NCBI RefSeq assembly: GCF_037126265.1
Contig: NZ_JAYLLN010000006.1
Coordinates: 77,864-141,863 of the forward strand
Source of the DNA: Sphingobacterium tenebrionis
GTDB taxonomy: Bacteria; Bacteroidota; Bacteroidia; Sphingobacteriales; Sphingobacteriaceae
Reading direction: 5' to 3'
DNA length: 64,000 nucleotides
Shown: positions 23,972-32,823 of the stretch, piece after piece
Position numbering within the stretch: position 1 is the stretch's first letter
How the letters are laid out: each line of letters begins with the position of its first letter
Notes under the pieces: generated by a model
What the model was told of the DNA's origin: nothing
The model's input: the letters and a program-made list of their open reading frames with translations, nothing else
The model's database searches: none
Position numbers and translations under genes: made by a program

Positions 23972-24709
23972 ATGTCAAATGATGCTTCAACAGTAAAACC
24001 ATACAATCCCGAGGGCGGAAAAAAAGAGCAAGTAGCGGATATGTTCAACAACATTTCGAAAACTTATGATCTATTGAACCGTTTTATGACGATGGGGATT
24101 GATACCATCTGGCGCAAAAAAGCCATCAAATCTTTGAAAAGTTTAAACCCACAGATGATGCTAGATGTCGCCACGGGAACTGGTGATTTTGCTATTGAAG
24201 CCATCCGTATCCTGAATCCCAAAAAGATCATTGGGGTGGATATTTCCCAAGGGATGTTGGATGTGGCGAAAGAAAAGATCAAGAAAAAAGGTTTAGAAAA
24301 TCAGTTTGAGGTTTGTTTGGGCGATTCGGAGGCACTACCCTTCGAAGACCAGACCTTTGACGCTGTGACGGTTGCTTTTGGGGTTCGGAACTTTGAGAAC
24401 CTGGAACAGGGACTGAGCGATATCCGCAGGGTATTGAAACCTGGTGGAAAGGCAATTATTTTGGAGCTTTCCAATCCTACCGCCTTCCCGATCAAGCAGC
24501 TATTTAATTTTTATTTCAACAAGATAACGCCAGCGATGGGCAAAATGATCTCTAAAGACAATAGAGCTTATGAATACCTGCCGGAATCGGTAGCCAAATT
24601 TCCTGATGGCGAACGGTTTGCAGCCATCACCAAAACAGTAGGCTTTAAATCCTGTCGGGTAAGACCACAGACTTTTGGCTTCTGTACCATTTACGAATGT
24701 CATAACTAA
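23972..24709 (+). CDS. menG: Demethylmenaquinone methyltransferase
   Basis: S-adenosylmethionine-dependent methyltransferase of the UbiE/MenG family, last step of menaquinone synthesis. From ATG 23972 the protein has 245 residues, the usual length; an upstream in-frame start would add 20 unrelated residues. Motifs: VADMFNNISKTYDLLN, DVATGTGDFAIEA (SAM loop), VGVD-like IIGVDISQGMLDVAKEK, and FGVRNFENLEQGL. A perfect -7 box TATCTTTG (23959-23966) ends only five bases before the ATG, which suggests a very short or absent leader. The SDR gene follows after 7 bases. Confidence 0.92.
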   Translation: MSNDASTVKPYNPEGGKKEQVADMFNNISKTYDLLNRFMTMGIDTIWRKKAIKSLKSLNPQMMLDVATGTGDFAIEAIRILNPKKIIGVDISQGMLDVAKEKIKKKGLENQFEVCLGDSEALPFEDQTFDAVTVAFGVRNFENLEQGLSDIRRVLKPGGKAIILELSNPTAFPIKQLFNFYFNKITPAMGKMISKDNRAYEYLPESVAKFPDGERFAAITKTVGFKSCRVRPQTFGFCTIYECHN

Positions 24710-24716
24710 AAAATAA

Positions 24717-25481
24717 ATGAGAACAGTTTTAATTACAGGGGCAAGCTCAGGAATAGGTGAAGCTTGTGCATTGCAATTGGCGGAAGAGCAGAACTTTCGC
24801 TTGCTATTATGCGCCAGGAGAATTGAAAAACTGGAAGAATTAACGAATAAAATCAAAACATTGAACCCGAATTGTGAGGTACATACCTTCAAATTGGATG
24901 TCCGCAATGCCGAAGAAGTGGAGACCACTTTAGGGAACCTCCCTGCAGAATGGCGCAAAGTGGATGTTTTGATCAATAATGCTGGTCTGAGCCAAGGATT
25001 GGATCCGATTCAAGATGGAGACATAGGTGATTGGGACAGAATGATCGATACCAATGTAAAGGGACTTCTATACGTGACCAAATACGTGGTCCCTATGATG
25101 GAGGGGAGCGAACAAGCGCACATCATCAATTTGGGATCCATTGCCGGTAAGGAGGTCTATCCGAACGGCAATGTGTATTGTGCAACCAAACACGCTGTGG
25201 ATGCCTTGAATAAGGCAATGCGCATTGACCTACTGAGCAAAGGGATCAAGGTAACTGCCATCAATCCAGGTATGGTGGAAACGGAATTTTCGGAAGTAAG
25301 ATTTCATGGCGACAAGGAAAGAGCAAAGGCCGTCTACCATGGCCTGACTCCGTTGAACGGTCAGGATATTGCGGAGATCGTATCTTTTGTGCTTTCCAGA
25401 CCAAAACATGTTAATATCAATGATCTATTGGTCATGCCAACCGTGCAGGCCAATGGCACCATCATCAACAGAAACAACTAA
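24717..25481 (+). CDS. Short-chain dehydrogenase/reductase (YdfG-like)
   Basis: A 254-residue classical SDR. It has the TGASSGIGEACA cofactor loop at the N-terminus, LINNAG, the catalytic Ser/Tyr/Lys set (LGSIAGKEVY and YCATKHAV) and NPGMVETEFSEVRF. The last motif and the length resemble YdfG, an NADP-dependent 3-hydroxy acid (serine/allo-threonine) dehydrogenase, though SDR substrate calls from sequence are weak. Follows menG by 7 bases and is probably cotranscribed. Confidence 0.85.
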   Translation: MRTVLITGASSGIGEACALQLAEEQNFRLLLCARRIEKLEELTNKIKTLNPNCEVHTFKLDVRNAEEVETTLGNLPAEWRKVDVLINNAGLSQGLDPIQDGDIGDWDRMIDTNVKGLLYVTKYVVPMMEGSEQAHIINLGSIAGKEVYPNGNVYCATKHAVDALNKAMRIDLLSKGIKVTAINPGMVETEFSEVRFHGDKERAKAVYHGLTPLNGQDIAEIVSFVLSRPKHVNINDLLVMPTVQANGTIINRNN

Positions 25482-25511
25482 TCTATTCATATACGTTTAA
25501 TTTATAATAGA

Positions 25512-25961
25512 ATGTCATTAGAAACACAAATCAACCAAGATATTAAAGCGGCAATGATCGCTAAGGATAATGCAAAATTGCGTGGACTTCGTGCCATCAA
25601 GGCGGCTATTTTGTTGGCAAAAACCGAAAAGGGCCATAGCGAGGAGATGACCGAAGAAGCGGAAATCAAGGTACTTCAGAAATTGGTGAAACAACGTAAG
25701 GAATCAGCAGAAATCTACCAACAGCAAAACCGTGAAGATCTTTATCAGATCGAAGTGGAAGAACAGGAAGTGATTGAGGCTTATCTACCGAAACAATTGG
25801 ACCGTGCAGCCATCGAAGAGATCGTTAAAGGAGTTATTGCAGAAAGTGGCGCTACGTCGGTAAAAGATATGGGTAAGGTGATGGGTGTTGCCAATCAAAA
25901 ATTGGCGGGTAAAGCAGATGGTAGAACAATTTCAGAAGTTGTTAAAGCGTTATTGAGCTAA
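25512..25961 (+). CDS. yqeY: GatB/YqeY domain protein
   Basis: A 149-residue stand-alone YqeY protein. The opening LETQINQDIKAAMIAKDNAK and the later EEQEVIEAYLPKQL and GKVMGVANQKLAGKADGR blocks match the family. The C-terminal half is homologous to the tRNA-binding tail of GatB, so a tRNA-linked role is assumed but unproven. The TAA overlaps the ATG of the next gene by one base. Confidence 0.88.
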   Translation: MSLETQINQDIKAAMIAKDNAKLRGLRAIKAAILLAKTEKGHSEEMTEEAEIKVLQKLVKQRKESAEIYQQQNREDLYQIEVEEQEVIEAYLPKQLDRAAIEEIVKGVIAESGATSVKDMGKVMGVANQKLAGKADGRTISEVVKALLS

Positions 25962-26419
25962 TGGAATGGTTCAATAAATCCTTTGAAGAGCTGAGTTCGT
26001 TGGAACTGTACAAAATCCTGCAGGTAAGACAGGAGGTTTTTGTACTGGAACAGACTTGTATCTATAGGGATTGTGATGATAAGGATCAGTTTGCCAAGCA
26101 TCTATTTGCGGTGAAGGATGACAAATGTGTCGCCTATGCGCGATTGATCCCACCAGATTACTCCTACCCTGGATCTTCTTCTATCGGAAGGGTCCTGGTC
26201 CATCCTGAATTCAGAAAATTGGATTATGGAAAATTATTGATGGAACAAGCGATACAAAGCTTGGTAGAGGATTATCCTGATTTTCCGATCCGGATTTCCG
26301 GTCAGCAATACCTGGAAAAATTCTATAATGAACTGGGATTCAAGACAGAGAGTGATATGTATCTCGAAGATGATATTCCCCATCTAGAGATGGCTTATTA
26401 CCAGCATATTCAAGCATAA
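25961..26419 (+). CDS. GNAT N-acetyltransferase, ElaA-like
   Basis: A 152-residue GNAT. The opening WFNKSFEELSSLELYKILQV is followed by RQEVFVLEQTCIYRDCDDKD and YARLIPPD, which are characteristic of ElaA-type proteins; the acetyl-CoA site is SIGRVLVHPEFRKLDYGKLL. The substrate is unknown. Its ATG overlaps the stop of yqeY (TAATG), so it is the last gene of a menG-SDR-yqeY-GNAT run and is followed by a hairpin. Confidence 0.85.
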   Translation: MEWFNKSFEELSSLELYKILQVRQEVFVLEQTCIYRDCDDKDQFAKHLFAVKDDKCVAYARLIPPDYSYPGSSSIGRVLVHPEFRKLDYGKLLMEQAIQSLVEDYPDFPIRISGQQYLEKFYNELGFKTESDMYLEDDIPHLEMAYYQHIQA

Positions 26420-26420
26420 A

Positions 26421-26450
26421 AAACGGGCTCCTTTAGGAACCCATTTTATT
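26421..26450. terminator. Hairpin between GNAT and DUF5689 genes
   Basis: A seven-pair stem with one mismatch (GGGCTCC/GGAACCC, 26425-26442, loop TTTA) is flanked by an A-run on the left and ATTTTATT on the right. Read on the minus strand it is followed by six T, so it may end the SusCD operon as well. Confidence 0.55.
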
Positions 26451-26489
26451 GTATAATATTAACGATGATGCTAATCAGGAACCAAATGG

Positions 26490-28022
26490 TTAATAGACCA
26501 GCTTGGTTGCAAATTCTGGATTTTCAATATCCTCCAATACAGAAGTCTTTTCCAATAAAGGCGCATATTTTACACGTGCTTTGGTCCAACGACCTAAGGT
26601 CATGTTATATTCTCCCCCCATATAATTGAAATAGCCCGCATCGGAAGGTGTATTATAAGGAATATTGTTGGTATTCGACCCAGAACGATAGAACGGCTGT
26701 TCGTTCAACGTGATCGGGTTAATGATATCATAGAAGTCATTATTGGCTACACGGTATCCAAAACCATTACCAACCACACTACCTCCAGAAGCCACAAACA
26801 TCACATCCTCTGGGATCGATTTCTCTGTTACATCCGTACCTTCAAAAATCGCAATTCCATAGGTATTTCCGCTATTGGCCAATAGGTTGGTGGTCTTTGT
26901 TCCGAAACCTTGCCCATCGGTCGTGCCATAATTATGTGTAGCAATCCAGTTGGCATGTTTGATACTGGTGGATCCCGAACTGAGGATCAATCCATTGGTT
27001 CCACCTACATAGAAGAAGGTCCCTTTCTTGGCTGTTCCTTTGGTCAGATTGATCTTATAGGTCCGCATGCCACCTGTTGCCCAGCCCTTTTGTGGGAAAC
27101 CCACTGGGGTGGAAGCATTGGCATTATTGGTGGTAACCACCGAGAACGGCGTTTTAGCAAAATCGATATCCTCTGTTGCCATAAACTGCATATACTCATG
27201 GTTATTATCGGAACCTTTTGGATCATTGTTCCAACCGGTAATAATAGCTTTCGGAACCTTATATACCGATTTCAATTCCACTAAATCTCGTTGCGTACGC
27301 ATTTTCTGATAAGCAATAACACTGTCTTGCTCCTGTTTGGTAAATACGATACCATAGTAATTGGCCATTTTATACTGTGGAAGGTTGGCCAATGTTGAAT
27401 TCGCATCGGTAGAAACCGTAATGGTTCCAAATCCATCATTGATGGTCTGATCGCCAGAAATCACCTGACCCGGCTCAGGAGTGTAAGTATAACCTCCCTT
27501 AACAATGGCCACCAAGGTACTTTCGAAATCATAAGGTTTCGCGGCAATCTTTGCGGTATTGGTTAAAGTCGCATAAACCGGTCTATCTGAAGCCACTTTA
27601 GTGATGCGATTCTGGTCCACATTCTTGATCTGCAAGAGTCCATCAACACGGTCTAAAACAGTACCATCGAGATTGATGATCACAGAATCTCCCGGTTTAT
27701 ATTCTTTAGCGAGATCTCCTAGTGGAATGGCCACTCCTCTTAATAAACTTAACCTTCTGGCATCCTGCACGAACAACATGCCTTCAGGCAGGTTATTACC
27801 CGAGTGATCCGAAATCACCACAGCCGAAAGGCTATTGGAGCCTTCCATGGTTTCCAGGTTCAGATCAATCGCCGAACCTTTATATAAATTACGGATATCA
27901 TATATACCGATATAAGGACTCACCTCCCCTCCTGGATAATTGGTATCCGCACAACTTGCCAAGCTACCTGCGAGCACTGCAAATCCGAATAATTTTTTAA
28001 AAATATTTTTCATCTCCTTCAT
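26490..28022 (-). CDS. DUF5689 surface lipoprotein of the SusCD locus
   Basis: A 510-residue protein from ATG 28022 with a lipobox (LAGSLASCAD). The N-terminal part matches DUF5689, a beta-rich domain found in Bacteroidota proteins that accompany SusC/SusD pairs (IGIYDIRNLYKGSAIDLN, and VQDARRLSLLRGVAIPL). The rest is beta-rich with many Gly/Asn/Thr. It is likely a surface-exposed binding protein. It starts two bases after the SusD stop, so it is read with it, and it is the last gene of the locus. I moved the start inward from an upstream codon to give a normal signal peptide. Confidence 0.82.
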   Translation of the reverse strand: MKEMKNIFKKLFGFAVLAGSLASCADTNYPGGEVSPYIGIYDIRNLYKGSAIDLNLETMEGSNSLSAVVISDHSGNNLPEGMLFVQDARRLSLLRGVAIPLGDLAKEYKPGDSVIINLDGTVLDRVDGLLQIKNVDQNRITKVASDRPVYATLTNTAKIAAKPYDFESTLVAIVKGGYTYTPEPGQVISGDQTINDGFGTITVSTDANSTLANLPQYKMANYYGIVFTKQEQDSVIAYQKMRTQRDLVELKSVYKVPKAIITGWNNDPKGSDNNHEYMQFMATEDIDFAKTPFSVVTTNNANASTPVGFPQKGWATGGMRTYKINLTKGTAKKGTFFYVGGTNGLILSSGSTSIKHANWIATHNYGTTDGQGFGTKTTNLLANSGNTYGIAIFEGTDVTEKSIPEDVMFVASGGSVVGNGFGYRVANNDFYDIINPITLNEQPFYRSGSNTNNIPYNTPSDAGYFNYMGGEYNMTLGRWTKARVKYAPLLEKTSVLEDIENPEFATKLVY

Positions 28023-28024
28023 GA

Positions 28025-29545
28025 TTAAGGCTTTTGCCACCACATTTTTGTATTGATTTCATCTGCCCCTTGTCTGGCAACCGCTTCTCTATAACTTACT
28101 GGGTTAGAAGATTGCACGTAGACTGGATATTGCATACGCGCCGGCATTTCGCCATTGTTCTTCAAACCTGCTCCTTTTGGCAATATTGGATGTCCTGTTC
28201 TTCTATACTCGAACCATTGTTGAAGATCTACTAAGAACAACGCAAAATACTTTTGCTGATGGATCATTTCCATTTTCTCGTCGAAAGTTGCCGCAGCATC
28301 CCAAGCCTTATCAGAGGCCGCCAGATGTTCCTCGATATTTCCGGTCCATGTCGGTACCCATAGGGTAATGGAATTGGAAGCGCCAGAATAGAAAGGCACG
28401 CTAGGATCTCCAGTGATATAGCCTTTCAGCATGGCTTCTGCCTTGATGAATTCCACCTCCGCAAAATTCATGATCATTCCGGTCATAGGTTCATGCTGCA
28501 TGCTGTATCCCCCTACGATCTGATCTGCCGAATAGAAATAGGACATTTTTGAATAATCCTCCGAACCTTGGGCATATCCACTTGGAACACCTACGAAGTT
28601 TCCGGACACGGGCGCAATTCCCCAACGGTTTACACCTGCTTTCCCATAGTCAGGAATGTTCAATCGTGGATCATTCGTATCACGCAAGAAATCAATGAAA
28701 TATTCGGCAATCGCAGTTGCTCTAAAATCCTGTACCCTTGTCGACATAAATGGGGATACATAAACCCCTTCTCCCGTCCAACGAAGAATGGCAGACTCCT
28801 CATTATTGGCAATGATGGGATAATTAGATTTATTGGTTTCCAAAATCTCTTTGATTTTTGCTTCTGCATAATCTTTTACCTCGGCTTTATGGGCAACACG
28901 CATCAATAACCTCAGGAATAAGGAGTTTCCAAACTTACGCCAATTGGCTACCGATCCAGCATATACTGGATCCTGTAATGGATCAATTGCGGTATTGGCT
29001 TTCAGCAGGTTATTCGCCGAATCCAATTTCATCAACAGATTGGTATAGATATCCTTCTGGGCATCAAATTTTGGTTCGAACAACAAGGAGTCTCTTCCCA
29101 AGGTAGCCTGTGTATAAGGGATATCACCATACGTATCCGTTAGAATGGAGTTGGTCCATGCCTGAAGGATCATGGAGATCCCTTGATAGGACGTATTAAA
29201 GGTCAACTCATTCTGCGCCTTGCTGTACATATCCTTGTAATTGGATAGATTCAGGAAGTGGTTGCTCCAAAGGTAATCTGACCAACTTCTTCTAAAGTCA
29301 TATCGGAAGACTTTGAATTCGCCATCTCCAATGGAAACAGTGACCTGCATCAATTCATTGTTGAAGCCCCTGTTCCGGTTCATATTGGCGGATACGGAAG
29401 AGATCAAAGCATTTGCCATGAACTGCTCCGGATAGGCTTCCGTGGTTTTGGTCGGGTCGACATTCAGGTCAACAAAACCTTTATCGCAAGATGAAAGTGC
29501 TAAGATGCTTAACAGACTTCCAAATAGTATATTTTTCAATTTCAT
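28025..29545 (-). CDS. SusD/RagB-type outer-membrane lipoprotein
   Basis: The lid lipoprotein of a SusC/SusD uptake complex. From ATG 29545 the protein has 506 residues, opening MKLKNILFGSLLSILALSSC with lipobox LSSC at Cys20. It fits the SusD-like_2 type: VDLNVDPTKTTEAYPEQFM, then WTNSILTDTYGDIPYTQA and GMIMNFAEVEFIKAEAMLKG are family blocks. The ligand is not predictable from the lid alone. SusC ends 10 bases upstream and DUF5689 begins two bases downstream. Confidence 0.92.
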   Translation of the reverse strand: MKLKNILFGSLLSILALSSCDKGFVDLNVDPTKTTEAYPEQFMANALISSVSANMNRNRGFNNELMQVTVSIGDGEFKVFRYDFRRSWSDYLWSNHFLNLSNYKDMYSKAQNELTFNTSYQGISMILQAWTNSILTDTYGDIPYTQATLGRDSLLFEPKFDAQKDIYTNLLMKLDSANNLLKANTAIDPLQDPVYAGSVANWRKFGNSLFLRLLMRVAHKAEVKDYAEAKIKEILETNKSNYPIIANNEESAILRWTGEGVYVSPFMSTRVQDFRATAIAEYFIDFLRDTNDPRLNIPDYGKAGVNRWGIAPVSGNFVGVPSGYAQGSEDYSKMSYFYSADQIVGGYSMQHEPMTGMIMNFAEVEFIKAEAMLKGYITGDPSVPFYSGASNSITLWVPTWTGNIEEHLAASDKAWDAAATFDEKMEMIHQQKYFALFLVDLQQWFEYRRTGHPILPKGAGLKNNGEMPARMQYPVYVQSSNPVSYREAVARQGADEINTKMWWQKP

Positions 29546-29555
29546 GATAATCGAG

Positions 29556-32500
29556 TTAGAAACCAACAATTAGGTTAAATCCGAATGTACGGGTTGACGG
29601 GAATTGAGCAATCTCAAATCCTTTCACGATATCCCCACCATCCAAGGTTCCGAATTCTGGATCGAAGGCCGGCCATTTGGTCCAGATGAATAGATCACGG
29701 CCATAAACACCAATGGTCGCCCGGTTAATGCCTAAACGGGAAACCAGGTTCTTATTTAAGCTATAATCCAAACGCGCTTCCCTAAATTTGATGAAATCGG
29801 TAGGGAATGTGCTTCCTTCGGCATTATCCTGCCCGAAATGAGAACGGTAATATTCATCAACGTTCTTGGCGATGACATCATTTTGGCGGTAGGTACCATC
29901 CGCATTCTGGATTACCCCATTACCGATGATACTGCTGTAGCGTCCTGGTAAGGTATTTTTGGTTTTTCCTTGCTCTGCTAATTTATAATGGGTTAAGGAA
30001 TGACCAACTGCTCCCCATTGGGTATCGAACAAGAGGTTCATACGCAACCCTTTATAAGAGAAGTTATTTCCGAAACTCATTTTACCTTTTGGAATGGTAT
30101 TTCCCAAATACAGGATTTCACTGGTTAGTTTCGCGTATCCGGTAGATTCATCATAGATGACTTGTCCATCAGGAGCACGCTCATAGCCAATACCATAAAG
30201 ATCGCCTAAACTTCCACCGACCATTCCTACAATCTGTCCAGATCCTACTGAACGCTGCTGAAGCACGATGGTGCTATCGGTCAACTGTTTGATGAGGTTT
30301 TTATTTCCGGTATAGGTAATATAGGATGACCATCCAAAGCCATTGTCTTTAGCTTTGATCTGATCAGTGTTCAAGGCGATTTCTAGACCTTTGTTTTCCA
30401 CTTCACCAAAGTTGACCAAGAAACGGCTTACTCCCGAAGCAGGGTCTACGAAACGGAAAAGGTGTTGGTTCGATGAATTTGCTTTATACCAAGCAATATC
30501 CAATTTCACTTTATTGTTGAACATGCGGATATCGGTACCGAATTCCAGCGACGATGTAGAAAGCGGCTTGATCAACGGATTGGCCAGGGTTGATGGATTA
30601 GCCAATGACCCTCCCAACAAGGAATTTGGATTTTCGTAATTGAATTCTGTTTGAAAAGGTTTCTGTACACCTGATCCGGTACCTGCATAAGAGGCACGGA
30701 ATTTACCAAAGCTGATGAATTCTGGAAGATCCCAGATTTTAGAGAACACGAAACTTCCGTTGATAGAAGGATAATTGAACCCTAATTCTTTATCGATATA
30801 CAAACGTGTAGCCAAGGTACTTGCCCAGTCCCTACGGAACGTAGCATCCAGGAATAAGAAATCCTTATATCCAGTAGTTACCAAAGTATATAAACTGTTG
30901 GTTTGGGATCGCTCGATGATCTGACGGGTTTTTACCCCATATTTTGAATTGTTGTGGTTGTAAACACCTGGGTAGAACAAACCATCAGAGGTCATTTCAT
31001 CCCGATCATAATCGATACGGGCAGATGCACCACCTAAGTTGACTGAAAAATCAAAGTTATCGTTCAGTTTTTTATTATAGGTCACCAAGAAATCGATATT
31101 GGTTTCCTTCGAGAAAATAGATTGGCTACGGTATGATCCTTCCCGAAGTTTAGAACCGGCATCGTAAGGTCTATTCTGGTTTCTATCCTCGATCCCCATA
31201 TCCATTGCCGCGCGAACATGGGCTTTCAGGTCTTTGGAAAACTGATAAACGGCCTGTGCATTCCCGGTAATGGTATGCCTGTTGTTGGCATTGATGAACT
31301 CATAGGAGATCGCGTATGGGTTTTCTGGATAGGTACTGAATGGATAAGCAATTTTACGATCTTCTTCACCATTCACCCAATAATTTCTCAACCAATTCAG
31401 GTCAGCGCTTGGTTGCCAGAAAATATACCAGTACATCAAGGATTGGTTTCCATAACCTGTTCCCGGCAAATTGTCTGACCAGCGGTTGGTATAATTCACT
31501 TTGGAATTGATGGTCAGTTTATCGGTGATCTTGGAACTCACGGACAGTGCCAATGAATTCTTTTTATATCCGGTATTCGGAACGATCCATTTGTTCTGGG
31601 TATTGGTGGCGGAGAATCTGGCAGTTGTCTTGTCGGTACTTCCGTCGATAGATACCGTATTGGTAAAGGTTCTACCAACATCAAAGAAACCATTTACGCC
31701 ATTTTTGCCATCATAGGCACGCCAAGGTGTTCTTGTAGGACCTACCTTTTGTAATATAGGATCATATTGGAAAAATTCTTGACCATCGAATTTAGGGCCA
31801 TAAGCAGAACTGGTTCCACTGGTGCTACTTCCATCCACGGAAGAACCGAAGGAGTAATGCGCAGCTCCGTCCAAACCCTGACCATATTCGTATTGTAGAT
31901 CTGGGGAACGGTTCATGCTTTCAAAGGCAGCATTGGAATTAACGGTAATACCAATTCCTTTTCCTTTAGCGGACCCCGATTTAGTGGTAATGATGACCGC
32001 ACCATTGGCTCCACGGGAACCATAAAGTGCTGCTGCACCTGGACCTTTTAGTACCGTAATGCTTTCGATATCCTCCGGATTGATGTCGTCCATACCGTTA
32101 CCATAATCTACCGGCATGTTGTCGGAACCCGTTCCATAGGCGCCATCAGAACCTAGAGCCGAGGATCGACCAGAACCACCGTTCATGATGACTCCATCGA
32201 CAACGATCAGGGCACCATTTTCTCCGGTTAGGTTGTTTTCTCCACGAAGGATGATCTTGGTGGTCCCAACAGGTCCTGCATTGGACCGCATCAGGTTCAC
32301 ACCGGCAACTTTTCCGGAAAGAGCATCCATCCAGTTATTGGATAAGGCTTCGGTCAACTGCTCGCCTTTAACGGTAGTAGCCGAATAACCCAAAGCCTGT
32401 TCTTCACGCTTGATTCCCAAAGCCGTGACTACGACTTCCTCGATCGATTCGTCTACAGCCGATAACTTAATGGAATAGGTTTCCTGTTCCACCTTTACGG

Positions 32501-32798
32501 TTGTTGAGTTATAACCTATCATTCTTAGGCTCAATGTCGTCCCTTTCACAACAGAACCACTAAACACCCCGTCTTTGCCTGTAAGGCCTATTGCTCGGTT
32601 GTTTGCACTAATACTCACGCCCTCTAAAGGGTTCCCAGAACTCTGATCAAGTACCGTAATACGTACATTGATCAATTCTTGTGCAGCATAGGATTTCAAA
32701 GGCACATACCTGACGTGCCCTGATGCCTGCGAAATACAGGAAAGCCCTAACAATAGGATAAGGCTTCCTTGGCTAATCCTCAAGATCGATCGATTCAT
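29556..32798 (-). CDS. SusC/RagA-type TonB-linked outer-membrane transporter
   Basis: The 1080-residue channel of the uptake complex. Domains: signal peptide (about 1-27), carboxypeptidase-regulatory-like domain (about 43-115), TonB box region near EEVVVTALGIKREEQALGYS, plug (about 130-260, with DIESITVLKGPGAAALYG), then a 22-strand barrel ending with Phe (FGFNLIVGF), as needed for Bam insertion. An N-terminal STN domain is absent, so signalling through an anti-sigma factor is not indicated. It follows the phosphodiesterase gene by 25 bases; SusD follows after 10. Confidence 0.94.
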   Translation of the reverse strand: MNRSILRISQGSLILLLGLSCISQASGHVRYVPLKSYAAQELINVRITVLDQSSGNPLEGVSISANNRAIGLTGKDGVFSGSVVKGTTLSLRMIGYNSTTVKVEQETYSIKLSAVDESIEEVVVTALGIKREEQALGYSATTVKGEQLTEALSNNWMDALSGKVAGVNLMRSNAGPVGTTKIILRGENNLTGENGALIVVDGVIMNGGSGRSSALGSDGAYGTGSDNMPVDYGNGMDDINPEDIESITVLKGPGAAALYGSRGANGAVIITTKSGSAKGKGIGITVNSNAAFESMNRSPDLQYEYGQGLDGAAHYSFGSSVDGSSTSGTSSAYGPKFDGQEFFQYDPILQKVGPTRTPWRAYDGKNGVNGFFDVGRTFTNTVSIDGSTDKTTARFSATNTQNKWIVPNTGYKKNSLALSVSSKITDKLTINSKVNYTNRWSDNLPGTGYGNQSLMYWYIFWQPSADLNWLRNYWVNGEEDRKIAYPFSTYPENPYAISYEFINANNRHTITGNAQAVYQFSKDLKAHVRAAMDMGIEDRNQNRPYDAGSKLREGSYRSQSIFSKETNIDFLVTYNKKLNDNFDFSVNLGGASARIDYDRDEMTSDGLFYPGVYNHNNSKYGVKTRQIIERSQTNSLYTLVTTGYKDFLFLDATFRRDWASTLATRLYIDKELGFNYPSINGSFVFSKIWDLPEFISFGKFRASYAGTGSGVQKPFQTEFNYENPNSLLGGSLANPSTLANPLIKPLSTSSLEFGTDIRMFNNKVKLDIAWYKANSSNQHLFRFVDPASGVSRFLVNFGEVENKGLEIALNTDQIKAKDNGFGWSSYITYTGNKNLIKQLTDSTIVLQQRSVGSGQIVGMVGGSLGDLYGIGYERAPDGQVIYDESTGYAKLTSEILYLGNTIPKGKMSFGNNFSYKGLRMNLLFDTQWGAVGHSLTHYKLAEQGKTKNTLPGRYSSIIGNGVIQNADGTYRQNDVIAKNVDEYYRSHFGQDNAEGSTFPTDFIKFREARLDYSLNKNLVSRLGINRATIGVYGRDLFIWTKWPAFDPEFGTLDGGDIVKGFEIAQFPSTRTFGFNLIVGF

Positions 32799-32823
32799 TA
32801 ATTTCAGTTTTTGTTTGTTTTTC

